The position numbers were made by a program, and so were the translations under genes. DNA of 32,449 bases from a bacterium (GTDB taxonomy: Bacteria > Patescibacteriota > Dojkabacteria > SC72), in contig JAGDCC010000021.1 in the NCBI GenBank assembly GCA_017958745.1, positions 1 to 32,449 on the forward strand, given 5' to 3'. Each line of letters starts with the position of its first letter. The first letter of the stretch is position 1. A model generated the notes under the pieces. It made no database searches and was not told the DNA's origin. It saw nothing but the letters and a program-made list of their open reading frames with translations. Of this stretch, positions 24,553 to 32,366 are shown one piece after another.

Positions 24553-25290
24553 CTATATAGCAAGATGGAATGTCTCACGTAAAAAGTCAAAAATAACACT
24601 TCCAAACACTACAGCTATTACATAAGAAAAAGTAAAAAAAGGAAGCATTGGTATTTTAATTTTAAGAAACTTTTTCTTTTTAATAATGGAATAAAATACA
24701 CAGAAAACAATTGCTGTAAATATACCTACCCAAAACAGAACAAGAAATTCGTTATATTTTGACAATAAACCTAAACCAACAAGTAACAATATATCTCCCA
24801 GACCAAAGGATTTTTCCAAGAAATAAACTAATATTCCTATCATAATCAACACAACAGCAGCAGCTATTAAGCTAGGTAGATTAAGATTAAATCCACAGAA
24901 GTAAATAAGAGCAAATATTAAGAAAAGATGAACTATCATTTGAGGAATAGCTCTGTATATATAATCATAGTAGGAAAGAGAAAACAAAAATATCAATGCT
25001 ATCCATGCATGTAGTGGGGCAGAGTACAATCCAAATAGTAAAAAAGATATACCCAAAAATAATTCAGATAATGGATAATAGATACTTATTCTTTCTTTAC
25101 ACTTTCTACATCTACCTTTGAGAATTAGATAACCAATAATGGGAATAAGTTCCCACCATGAAAGAACGTGTTTACATTTCTCACAGTGGGATCTATTTAA
25201 TATCAAATCCTTCCAATTGTAATTATTGTCTAGTCTATATAATGTCGCATTTACAAAGCTAGCAATAACACAACCTATTACAAATAGCAT
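24553..25290 (-). CDS. pilD: Prepilin peptidase/N-methyltransferase PilD
   Basis: This aspartyl membrane protease removes prepilin leaders and methylates the new N-terminus. I chose the ATG at 25290, because MLFVIGCVIASFVNATLYRL is exactly the family's first helix and lies 13 bases after the upstream stop. Longer starts (25332, 25365) would overlap the pilin gene. The protein is then 245 aa. A zinc-type cytoplasmic loop has two CxxC pairs (HCEKCKH and RCRKCKE) as in bifunctional enzymes. Catalytic Asp residues are in SYYDYIYRAIPQ and GLGDILLLVGLG. Seven or eight helices are visible. It immediately follows the pilin it would process. Confidence 0.92.
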   Translation of the reverse strand: MLFVIGCVIASFVNATLYRLDNNYNWKDLILNRSHCEKCKHVLSWWELIPIIGYLILKGRCRKCKERISIYYPLSELFLGISFLLFGLYSAPLHAWIALIFLFSLSYYDYIYRAIPQMIVHLFLIFALIYFCGFNLNLPSLIAAAVVLIMIGILVYFLEKSFGLGDILLLVGLGLLSKYNEFLVLFWVGIFTAIVFCVFYSIIKKKKFLKIKIPMLPFFTFSYVIAVVFGSVIFDFLRETFHLAI

Positions 25291-25303
25291 AAACAAAACT
25301 AAG

Positions 25304-25885
25304 CTATTGGTTTGATGCCCACTCAGAGCCATTCCAGTCAGACTTGAGAGCTGTATGTCCATCAACTAGAAGACTTGTAGGCTCTTGTGATTGGTCAGAA
25401 TCTAAATTAGAATCTATGAATTTACCTCCTGCCAATGCGGTATCTCTAAATCCATTACCTGTGCAATAGAATCCTCTACCAGCTTCATCATCAACACCAC
25501 CTTTAGAAACACAAACAATAGCAGATTGTCTATTTTCAGCAACCATATAATAGAAAGATGTAGAGCTACCACCATCAAAAGCACCATCTAAATAATTAGT
25601 AAGACACAATTCAATTAGCTTTGAAGGAGCAATTGAAAGCGTTTTATTACCAGAAGCAACGGAAGCACCTGTACAATCAGCTTCTTTTTCTGGATATATT
25701 CTCTTATCGGTATAGAATCCAACTAATGCATCCCATAATTCATCTGCTGCATCTTGGTGTGCAATATCATTTGCTCTTTGGATTGCATATCTTCCAGAAG
25801 CAATTCCTACAGCCATAAGAATCATAAGAATACCCATGACTACCAACATTTCTACGAGTGTGAAGCCTTTATAATTGTTTTTCAT
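25304..25885 (-). CDS. Type IV pilin, candidate major subunit
   Basis: This 193-aa prepilin has a 7-residue leader MKNNYKG and then FTLVEMLVVMGILMILMAVG, with Glu+5 present. The helix continues into AIQRANDIAHQDAADELWDALVGFY, as in the major pilins of Gram-positive and CPR pili. The domain then has NKRIYP-like placement (DKRIYPEKEADC), a typical T4P/GspG feature, and three further Cys. It is the first pilin after pilC and is preceded by its own AT-rich gap with a hairpin, consistent with higher or separate expression. That it is the major subunit is inference from position, short leader and GspG-like start. Confidence 0.85.
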   Translation of the reverse strand: MKNNYKGFTLVEMLVVMGILMILMAVGIASGRYAIQRANDIAHQDAADELWDALVGFYTDKRIYPEKEADCTGASVASGNKTLSIAPSKLIELCLTNYLDGAFDGGSSTSFYYMVAENRQSAIVCVSKGGVDDEAGRGFYCTGNGFRDTALAGGKFIDSNLDSDQSQEPTSLLVDGHTALKSDWNGSEWASNQ

Positions 25886-25932
25886 TTTTAAATATAAATA
25901 TAAATTAATTAACTATTTTTTATTATATTATT

Positions 25933-25952
25933 ATCTCTATGTCAATAGAGAT
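25933..25952 (-). other. Stem-loop between pilC and the pilin gene
   Basis: ATCTCTAT and ATAGAGAT form a perfect 8-bp stem around a 4-base loop, starting 3 bases after the pilC stop and 48 bases before the pilin ATG. No T-run follows on the minus strand. A processing or stabilising element that lets pilin mRNA accumulate fits the position better than a full terminator. Confidence 0.45.
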
Positions 25953-25954
25953 TA

Positions 25955-27166
25955 CTACCCAATTGCAGAAGAAAGCTGGAACATTGGCATATAAACACCT
26001 AAAGCGATAAAACCTACTGCCAATCCCATGATTACAAGAAATATTGGTTCCAACAAAGAAGAGATATTATCCGTAGCATTATTAACATCTTCTTGGTAAT
26101 ACTCTGCAACTTTGTTAAGTACAGATCCTATTTCTCCTGTTTCTTCTCCAACAGAAATCATACTACTAACAAGAAGAGGGAAATTAGGATTTCTACCAAT
26201 AGGAATAGCTAGAGATCCACCTTTTTCTACATCATTTTTTGCTGTAGCGACACCCTCTCTAAACACAGTATTACTCAATGCCATACCAGTTAAATCCAAA
26301 GCTTTAACAATAGCTAAGCCACTATTGAGAAGAAGAGCTAATATTCTAGTAAACTGTGCAATCTGTATCTTCTTAATCAATGGCCCAATAATAGGTGTTT
26401 TAATAATGATTTTATCGAAATTCTTCTTACCATTTTCTGTATCAAGATATGCTTTGATAATAACAACTAGCAGAGCAAGAACTAGAAGAACAGCCCACCA
26501 ATATCCTACAAAGAAATTACTCATACCAACAAGGACACGAGTAACCCATGGAAGCTCTGTATCAAAGTCAGCGTAGATATCGGACATAGCAGGTACCATT
26601 ACGATCATCATTATTGCTACAACAGCAATAATTAACACAACAATAATAATAGGGTAAATCATAGCGGATTGTATTTTCTTACGTAGACTCTCACTAGCTT
26701 CCAACTCTGTTGCCAATCTATCAAAGACTTGGTTAAGATTACCACTTTCCTCTCCAGCTTGTATTAGGTTCAAAGAAATTGTGTCAAAGACTTTATCCTG
26801 CTCACGAAATGCAACTGATAAAGGTTTACCAGACTCAACAGAAGCTAAAACATCTCTTACTACGCTCTTAAATTTAGGATTTTCAACCTGCTGTATCATA
26901 ATCTCTAAAGCTTTGGTTATGGATAATCCAGCACCAATCATTGTAGACATCTGTCTCATAAAGATAACCTTATCCTTAGATGGTATTCCACCGATATTTA
27001 TCTCATTTAACTTTTCCCAATCTATTGAGTTGGATGCCTTAACAGAAACAACAACAAGCCCTTTATCATGGAGGATATCTGCAACAGCCATTTCATCCTT
27101 GGCTTCTAAAGTGCCATTATATTCTTTTCCTGCAGCATCTCTTGCTATATATTTAAATTTTTTCAT
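25955..27166 (-). CDS. pilC: Type IV pilus inner-membrane platform protein PilC
   Basis: This 403-aa GspF/PilC-family polytopic protein couples the cytoplasmic ATPases to pilin insertion and removal. The N-terminal KKFKYIARDAAGKEYNGTLEA and VVSVKAS strand pattern is typical. Two GspF domains (about 65-190 and 270-395) contain FMRQMSTMIGAGLSITKALEI, IQAGEESGNLNQVFDRLA, and in the second half FTRILALLLNSGLAIVKALDL with SVGEETGEIGSVLNKVA. Transmembrane pairs are at about 165-195 and 215-240, with a C-terminal helix (LLEPIFLVIMGLAVGFIALG). The length is standard. It begins 5 bases after the pilT stop. Confidence 0.95.
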   Translation of the reverse strand: MKKFKYIARDAAGKEYNGTLEAKDEMAVADILHDKGLVVVSVKASNSIDWEKLNEINIGGIPSKDKVIFMRQMSTMIGAGLSITKALEIMIQQVENPKFKSVVRDVLASVESGKPLSVAFREQDKVFDTISLNLIQAGEESGNLNQVFDRLATELEASESLRKKIQSAMIYPIIIVVLIIAVVAIMMIVMVPAMSDIYADFDTELPWVTRVLVGMSNFFVGYWWAVLLVLALLVVIIKAYLDTENGKKNFDKIIIKTPIIGPLIKKIQIAQFTRILALLLNSGLAIVKALDLTGMALSNTVFREGVATAKNDVEKGGSLAIPIGRNPNFPLLVSSMISVGEETGEIGSVLNKVAEYYQEDVNNATDNISSLLEPIFLVIMGLAVGFIALGVYMPMFQLSSAIG

Positions 27167-27171
27167 AATAT

Positions 27172-28881
27172 TTAATTAATATTTAATAACCTAAGTAATT
27201 CTTCTGGATGTACAGCATATTGTTCTGCAACATCTACAGTTATTTCTCCTTCTCTGACTAAGTTTGCTAATGACTTTTCTATAAATGTCATACCAATATC
27301 TGCACTTGTACGTATAATGTTATCAATCTGATTAGTATTAGACTCTCTAATTAGATTTCCAATAGCAGGAGTATTAAACATAATTTCAGATACAGCACGT
27401 CTTCCACCTTTGTTTAGAGGTACAAGTCTTTGTGCAATAATAGCATTCAAACAGCTAGATAACTGAGATCTAATCTGCGGTTGTTGATTCTCTGGGAAGA
27501 CATCTATGACTCTATCTATTGTCTGAGATGCACTATTGGTGTGTAATGTTGCAAAAACAAGGTGACCTGTTTCTGCACAAGTAATTGCAGCAGCCATTGT
27601 TTCATAGTCTCTCATTTCTCCAACGAGGATAACATCTGGGTCCTGTCTTAAAACACTCTTTAGAGCAACAGTCCAGGAATAAGTATCATCGTTCAATTCT
27701 CTTTGATCTATCAATGCTTTTTTACCTTCATAAACATACTCAATAGGGTCCTCGATTGTAATCATGTGGCAACTTCTATTCCTATTAATATCTTCCAACA
27801 TAGCTGCCAATGTAGTGGTTTTTCCACTTCCCGTAGGTCCTGTTACTAACACAAGTCCTTGATTTTTCTTTGTTATTTCGTGATATATCTGTGGAAGCAT
27901 TAATTCCTCCATAGTAGATATTCTGTAAGGAATTAGTCTGAATGCAGCAGCAAGATTTCCTCTAGCATAATATGCATTGACCCTAAATCTACATGTTATA
28001 GCTCCATTGTACTGATAAGCATAATCTACCTCTCTATTAATCTCTAAATTCTCTTTCTTTTGGTCATCCAATGACTGATATATTAAATCCTGCACTTCCA
28101 CTGGATCTAGGATATCATCATCATAATCGACTAATTTGCTATCTATTCTAATTTTTGCTGGATATCCAACGGTAAAGTGTACATCAGATGCTTTATTTTC
28201 TATAGCATAGCCTAAAATATCATCTAACTTCTTTCCCTGAGATGGAAGATTAGTATTAACATTTACATCCGCTGGTAACTGACTTGTTAATTCAGATACA
28301 GGTGCCGTAGGCATAGTAGGGGAAGCATTATCTACAGGTGGAACTTCTACATGTGGAGCAGGATTATTCTCTGCTACTACAGACGGAAGTGGTGTCGCAA
28401 GACTATTCTCTACTGGATTTCTCTCCATTGCCTTAGGTTTAAGTGTACTTGTATCTGGCATAATCGTGTTCAATTCTGTTGGAGCAGTTGGAGATTGTGT
28501 ACTATCTGCACCAATACCAGTAATATCTTCCAAAGATATTGTTGGAACAGGTGTATCTATTGGTGTCTGAGATATCTCTGGAGCAGTTGGCTGATTTTCT
28601 ATCAAAGAAGATGCTAATTCATCTACCGTAGACGACTCAACAGGTGGAATCTCAAGTGGTGGAGCAGGAGTAACTTGTTCTACTATCGGTTGTTGTAAAT
28701 CCTGCTGTAAAACAGGTTCCTGTGGCTGTACTGATTCCTGCGATTGTACAGGTTCTTGTGGCTGTACAGGTGTCTGCGATTGTAGTACTACAAAATTGTT
28801 AATCTTATCTGTCATAGATTGCATAACATTCTGTATTCCACTAGCTATATTGTTACTATTTGTTTGAGCAGTTTCGTCCAT
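27172..28881 (-). CDS. pilT: Pilus retraction ATPase PilT with long Pro/Gln-rich N-terminal extension
   Basis: This 569-aa hexameric ATPase powers pilus retraction. The PilT core starts near residue 217 (KKLDDILGYAIENKASDVHFTVG). Walker A GPTGSGKT has Lys354. The Asp box is MITIEDPIEYVY and Walker B is DPDVILVGEMRDYETM. The His box is GHLVFATLHTNSA, and the PilT-specific AIxNLIRE motif appears as AIGNLIRESNTNQ. Typical PilT is about 350 aa. Here about 216 extra residues precede it, low-complexity and rich in Pro, Gln, Val and Ser, with QPQEPVQSQESVQPQEPV near 40-57. They are probably disordered and could bind a partner. A TGGTATATT promoter-like site lies just before the gene, around the pilB stop. 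Confidence 0.95.
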   Translation of the reverse strand: MDETAQTNSNNIASGIQNVMQSMTDKINNFVVLQSQTPVQPQEPVQSQESVQPQEPVLQQDLQQPIVEQVTPAPPLEIPPVESSTVDELASSLIENQPTAPEISQTPIDTPVPTISLEDITGIGADSTQSPTAPTELNTIMPDTSTLKPKAMERNPVENSLATPLPSVVAENNPAPHVEVPPVDNASPTMPTAPVSELTSQLPADVNVNTNLPSQGKKLDDILGYAIENKASDVHFTVGYPAKIRIDSKLVDYDDDILDPVEVQDLIYQSLDDQKKENLEINREVDYAYQYNGAITCRFRVNAYYARGNLAAAFRLIPYRISTMEELMLPQIYHEITKKNQGLVLVTGPTGSGKTTTLAAMLEDINRNRSCHMITIEDPIEYVYEGKKALIDQRELNDDTYSWTVALKSVLRQDPDVILVGEMRDYETMAAAITCAETGHLVFATLHTNSASQTIDRVIDVFPENQQPQIRSQLSSCLNAIIAQRLVPLNKGGRRAVSEIMFNTPAIGNLIRESNTNQIDNIIRTSADIGMTFIEKSLANLVREGEITVDVAEQYAVHPEELLRLLNIN

Positions 28882-28913
28882 ATTTTTATATTACAACTAA
28901 TATACCAAATTTT

Positions 28914-30752
28914 CTATTCTCTAGATACTCTCAATACCTCTTCTATAGTGGTAGTCCCTTCTAGAGCTTTCAAATAACCATCTTGTGTCATTGTATACAT
29001 TCCGTCTTCCATAGCTGCTGCCTTTATATCATCCGCAGTAACATTCTCCATAACTAGGTTTGCTATTTTTTCTGTAACCTTCATAACCTCAAAAATACCG
29101 ATTCTTCCTGCATAACCAGTACCATCACATTTATCGCAACCTTTTCCTCTATACAAATAAATCTGTGGTTCACCATTAGGACCAATAGAAGGTGCTTTCA
29201 TAGCAGGGCTTACTGTTGTACCTGGAGTTTGCTTAGATGCAGCCAATCCATTTAGATAATTAATCAAATTGAAATCTTTTGCACCTTGCATAACTTCTGT
29301 AATATTCTTAAGAACATCTACAGTTGCCGGATATGCTTCTATACAATGTGGACATATTTTCCTTGGAAGTCTTTGAGCAGCAATTACTCTAAGCGTAGAT
29401 GCAAGTAAATATGGCTCAATACCCATATCGATGAGTCTAGGAACAGCTGCTGGAGCACTATTCGTGTGTAAAGTAGACAATACTAAGTGTCCCGTTAGAG
29501 ATGCCTGCACAGCAAGCTCAGCTGTTTCTCCATCTCTAATCTCTCCAACCATTACCTTATCTGGGTCTTGTCTCAATACTGCTCTTAATGCAGAAGCAAA
29601 TGTTAAACCTACATCAGGGTTAATCTGTACCTGATTTACGCCAGGGACCCTGATTTCTACTGGATTTTCCAAAGAAATGATATTTACACCAGGATCGTTA
29701 ACTTTGAGAAGGGAACATGCTAATGTTCTTGTTTTACCACTTCCAGTAGGTCCCGTAACCAATATAATTCCATTAGTAACGTTAAGTGCATCCAAAAAAA
29801 TCTTATACGCATTTCCACGCAAACCAGTCTTCTCTAAAGCTAGAGATGTCGTGTCTGTTTCCAACAATCTAAGTACAACCTTTTCTCCATGAATTGTTGG
29901 CATAGTTGAGACCCTTAAATCTACTCTTCTTTCCCCGATTTTTAGAGGTATTCTTCCATCTTGAGGTATTCTTTTCTCATCTATCTTTAAATTAGACATA
30001 ATCTTTACCCTAGACACAACAGCTGGTGTTAGATTTTTTGGTAAAGATAATCTTTCTATAAGGACACCATTTACTCTAAATCTTACTCTTAATCTATTAT
30101 CTAAAGGCTCTATATGGATATCTGAGGAATTTGAGGATACTCCATATTCTAATATTGAATTAACAATTCTCGATATAGGGGCAGATGACAGATTAGAGCT
30201 AGATAGCGTAACATCTTCTGATACTGATAGCTGCGTTGCAGGTACATCATCTACATCTTCTAGAGCTGTAGAGACCTGAGAACTCATTACATCGTCGACT
30301 CTTCTTGAAAGAACAGAGGACAAGCTATCTTCTGATGTAATAAATATATCCAACTTCGTTCCAATCGGATATTTACTTTGCAATGCCTGTATCGTTTGAA
30401 TATCAAACGGATCTATCATTGCAATCTTTACATTTCTTTCTCCTCTTTCAAATGGTACAGCCTTGTACTTTTCTAAGAGATTAATAGGTATCTCAGATAC
30501 AACACTGTCTTCTATCTTAGAATTAGTTAAATCTACATATGGAATATTAAATATCTTAGATTTCGCCTGAACAATATCATCTTCACTAACTACACCAAGC
30601 TGCCTAATACAAGCTTCTTCTGTCTTATGAGAAGTAGACTGGATAGTCAATACCTTTCTAGCATTCTCCTCTGAGATTTTTCCTATTGATTGTAAATATT
30701 TTAATAATGACGTACTGTCTGGCATTGTATTAATAGGCAGATTATTTAACAT
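28914..30752 (-). CDS. pilB: Pilus extension ATPase PilB
   Basis: This 612-aa assembly ATPase has a MshEN/T2SSE N-terminal domain (residues 12-155, KYLQSIGKISEENARKVL and IPYVDLTNS). The linker and N2 domain follow with SSDIHIEPLDNRLRVRFRVNG. Walker A is GPTGSGKT (Lys340), the Asp box is IISLENPVEI, Walker B is DPDKVMVGEIRDGETAE, and the His box is GHLVLSTLHTNSA. The zinc tetracysteine motif (ICPHC...CDKC) that marks extension-type ATPases is present. The length is normal. It is the first gene of the pilus locus. Its -10 box (TAGAAT) sits 9 bases before the ATG, and there is no Shine-Dalgarno sequence. Confidence 0.96.
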   Translation of the reverse strand: MLNNLPINTMPDSTSLLKYLQSIGKISEENARKVLTIQSTSHKTEEACIRQLGVVSEDDIVQAKSKIFNIPYVDLTNSKIEDSVVSEIPINLLEKYKAVPFERGERNVKIAMIDPFDIQTIQALQSKYPIGTKLDIFITSEDSLSSVLSRRVDDVMSSQVSTALEDVDDVPATQLSVSEDVTLSSSNLSSAPISRIVNSILEYGVSSNSSDIHIEPLDNRLRVRFRVNGVLIERLSLPKNLTPAVVSRVKIMSNLKIDEKRIPQDGRIPLKIGERRVDLRVSTMPTIHGEKVVLRLLETDTTSLALEKTGLRGNAYKIFLDALNVTNGIILVTGPTGSGKTRTLACSLLKVNDPGVNIISLENPVEIRVPGVNQVQINPDVGLTFASALRAVLRQDPDKVMVGEIRDGETAELAVQASLTGHLVLSTLHTNSAPAAVPRLIDMGIEPYLLASTLRVIAAQRLPRKICPHCIEAYPATVDVLKNITEVMQGAKDFNLINYLNGLAASKQTPGTTVSPAMKAPSIGPNGEPQIYLYRGKGCDKCDGTGYAGRIGIFEVMKVTEKIANLVMENVTADDIKAAAMEDGMYTMTQDGYLKALEGTTTIEEVLRVSRE

Positions 30753-30761
30753 AGTTAGTTT

Positions 30762-30767
30762 ATTCTA
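30762..30767 (-). promoter_or_regulatory. -10 box for pilB and the pilus locus
   Basis: TAGAAT on the minus strand ends 9 bases before the pilB ATG, with AAACTAACT between. This is the same hexamer and spacing as at the permease gene. It would drive the pilus cluster as a nearly leaderless transcript. Confidence 0.45.
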
Positions 30768-30801
30768 TGTGTTCTAAGTAGTCAAGGAATAGCGCATGCT
30801 A

Positions 30802-30830
30802 TTGATAGCCTATAGCATTTTTGGTATAAT
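30802..30830 (+). promoter_or_regulatory. Strong consensus promoter of the unknown 145-aa gene
   Basis: TTGATA (30802-30807), a 17-base spacer and TATAAT (30825-30830) with TTTGG before it (extended -10) make the best promoter in the window. The expected start near 30837 gives a leader of about 79 bases and excludes any start codon upstream of 30837. Confidence 0.7.
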
Positions 30831-30856
30831 AGTCGCGTTGTGGAATGTATCCGCAA

Positions 30857-30878
30857 TGATCTTTTACAGATCAATTTT
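30857..30878 (+). promoter_or_regulatory. Attenuator-like stem-loop in the leader
   Basis: TGATCT (30857-30862) pairs with AGATCA (30868-30873) across a 5-base loop, and a run of five T follows one base later (30875-30879). It is a small intrinsic-terminator-like structure inside the leader, before the ribosome site. A second palindrome, GTGTGCACAC, sits at 30888-30897, just upstream of AGAAGGAG. Confidence 0.4.
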
Positions 30879-30915
30879 TCATAGACAGTGTGCACACACA
30901 CAGAAGGAGTATCAT

Positions 30916-31353
30916 ATGTATAAGTATTCTGAATACTACGCAGGTATCAAAGGGGACTTTTGTTCCGCCGATATTGCACAGATCGAGAATGAACCAATCG
31001 TCACAGACGAAAGATTCAGACAGATTATCGAAGAGAATTCCAAAACCTTCGATGAAAGGTTCATCGGAGTTCTAGTCTCCGATCTCCAGTTCTACGTAAA
31101 AAAGCACGCAGAGCTCATTCGTAGTAGAAAAAATGTACAATTCGTGAAAGAGATTCGCAAAGAACTCCTTCGCGCAGTAGAAGGACGATATGGAGAAAAA
31201 GACGGCTACGGTCGTCACTTGGGCATAACGCCTGACTTCTTCGGTCTGAGGTTTTCAAGTGGGTACCTGATGACTTTCAATGGGTCATCAATTGTCGTTA
31301 TCGTTCAAAACGATAGTACAATTCGCATCAGAGATGCAAAGTTGTTGCTGTGA
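30916..31353 (+). CDS. Unknown 145-aa soluble protein
   Basis: I do not recognise this protein. The start is set by AGAAGGAG at 30902-30909, 6 bases before the ATG. The open frame continues upstream to 30796 but the promoter lies inside that extension. The sequence (MYKYSEYYAGIKGDFCSAD...) has no signal peptide or transmembrane helix. It is mixed-charge, with a helical middle (FYVKKHAELIRSRKNVQFVKEIRKELLRAVEGRY) and a strand-rich end (LRFSSGYLMTFNGSSIVVIVQNDSTIRIRDAKLLL). The stop is TGA. GC is high for the window (27/60 in 30961-31020). It sits upstream of rmlD with a hairpin in between. A phage, plasmid or acquired origin is possible but unproven. Confidence 0.7.
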   Translation: MYKYSEYYAGIKGDFCSADIAQIENEPIVTDERFRQIIEENSKTFDERFIGVLVSDLQFYVKKHAELIRSRKNVQFVKEIRKELLRAVEGRYGEKDGYGRHLGITPDFFGLRFSSGYLMTFNGSSIVVIVQNDSTIRIRDAKLLL

Positions 31354-31365
31354 GAACATAAGGGA

Positions 31366-31406
31366 AGCCTCCATTGCTATTTGTTTTCAACAATACTTTG
31401 GAGGCT
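31366..31406 (+). terminator. Intercistronic hairpin between the unknown gene and rmlD
   Basis: AGCCTCCA (31366-31373) pairs perfectly with TGGAGGCT (31399-31406) across a 25-base loop that can fold further. It starts 12 bases after the stop. A short T-rich stretch (TTGCTTTT) follows after a few bases. It is a terminator or a processing stem, and rmlD may have its own start near TATAAC (31425-31430). Confidence 0.45.
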
Positions 31407-31443
31407 ATCTCCTTGCTTTTCATCTATAACACACTTGCACACT

Positions 31444-31461
31444 GTCTTTTATTTCAAAGAC
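31444..31461 (+). promoter_or_regulatory. Stem-loop next to the rmlD ribosome site
   Basis: GTCTTT and AAAGAC pair around a 6-base loop, ending 3 bases before AAAGGAG (31465-31471). A 5' stem directly before the ribosome site is also seen, with other sequences, at the unknown gene upstream. Confidence 0.35.
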
Positions 31462-31478
31462 AAGAAAGGAGAAAAGAT

Positions 31479-32312
31479 ATGGAAACTAGTAGGAAAATAC
31501 TCGTATTAGGTTCCGGTGGTAGTCTTGGAAGCTATATCATGGCAAATCCAGACAACACAAATGACGTTCTAATTGGTTACAACCATAAAACCTTGGATGT
31601 CACCAACAGAGCAGACGTAGTAAAAACAATAGCAAGCGAAATGCCGAATGTCGTAATAAATGCTTCAGCCTATACACAGGTTGACGCAGCAGAGCGAGAC
31701 CGAGAAACAGCATTCGCTGTTAATACACTTGGTCCACAATATATGGCAGAGGCATGCAATATGCTCAGTATTCCACTTGTACATGTGTCAACGGACTACG
31801 TGTTCGGCGACAACAACCCTGATGGATATACAGAAGATTGCGAATCTTACAACCCTCTTAATATCTATGGAGAAACCAAACTCCTCGGGGAACTAGCAAT
31901 CAAAGACGCTACGGACAACTACTATATTGTCAGAACATCCTGGCTTTTCGGAAAGAATTCTAAAAACTTCTTGGCAAAAGTAATTGCACTAGCGAAGAAG
32001 ACAGGAGAAGTTTATATTGTCGACGATGAGGTTGGGTGTCCAACCTACGTCAAAGATTTGTCAAAAACAATCTATGAAATCCTCGACAATAAGATGGCAC
32101 CTGGAATATATCATTGTTGTTCCAGTAACAGCCTGTCGCGATTTGATTTTGCGAAAGAAGCTTTGGAACTTATGGATATCCATGTAAATATGTACAAAAC
32201 ATCTCGTTTTAAAAGAGATGCAAAAGTTCCTTTTGTTTCAATACTTAAGAATACAAAGCTTCATATGCATCGTACAAGTATCGAAATGATTGTAGATTAC
32301 CTCTTCCACTAG
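31479..32312 (+). CDS. rmlD: dTDP-4-dehydrorhamnose reductase RmlD
   Basis: This 277-aa extended short-chain reductase performs the last step of dTDP-L-rhamnose synthesis for cell-surface polysaccharide. The start is set by AAAGGAG 7 bases before the ATG, although the frame is open from 31374. The nucleotide-binding start is ILVLGSGGSLG. NVVINASAYTQVDAAE and AFAVNTLGP are family blocks. STDYVFGDN holds the catalytic Ser/Thr region and NIYGETKLLGE the Tyr-x-x-x-Lys pair. TSWLFG and GCPTYVKDLSKTIYEIL follow. The C-terminus (VPFVSILKNTKL) is a degenerate form of the usual RP-x-x-S-x-LDNxKL. GC is high (29/60 in 31681-31740). A further gene follows in the same style, and rmlA/B/C are not visible. 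Confidence 0.92.
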   Translation: METSRKILVLGSGGSLGSYIMANPDNTNDVLIGYNHKTLDVTNRADVVKTIASEMPNVVINASAYTQVDAAERDRETAFAVNTLGPQYMAEACNMLSIPLVHVSTDYVFGDNNPDGYTEDCESYNPLNIYGETKLLGELAIKDATDNYYIVRTSWLFGKNSKNFLAKVIALAKKTGEVYIVDDEVGCPTYVKDLSKTIYEILDNKMAPGIYHCCSSNSLSRFDFAKEALELMDIHVNMYKTSRFKRDAKVPFVSILKNTKLHMHRTSIEMIVDYLFH

Positions 32313-32366
32313 TCCTTGAAAGAGATCTTTAACAACAGAATACTTATAGAAAGGAGTTATATTTTT

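Noticed and set aside
27172-28881. PilT extension as a frameshifted separate gene
   Set aside because: The frame is continuous, the only promoter-like and start signals are at its beginning, and the junction to the core shows no break.
30796-30915. Forty-residue N-terminal extension of the 145-aa protein
   Set aside because: The consensus promoter and the ribosome site lie within it, so this stretch is promoter and leader, not coding.
31374-31478. Thirty-five-residue N-terminal extension of RmlD
   Set aside because: It overlaps a hairpin and the AAAGGAG site, and RmlD proteins begin at the nucleotide-binding strand shortly after the chosen ATG.
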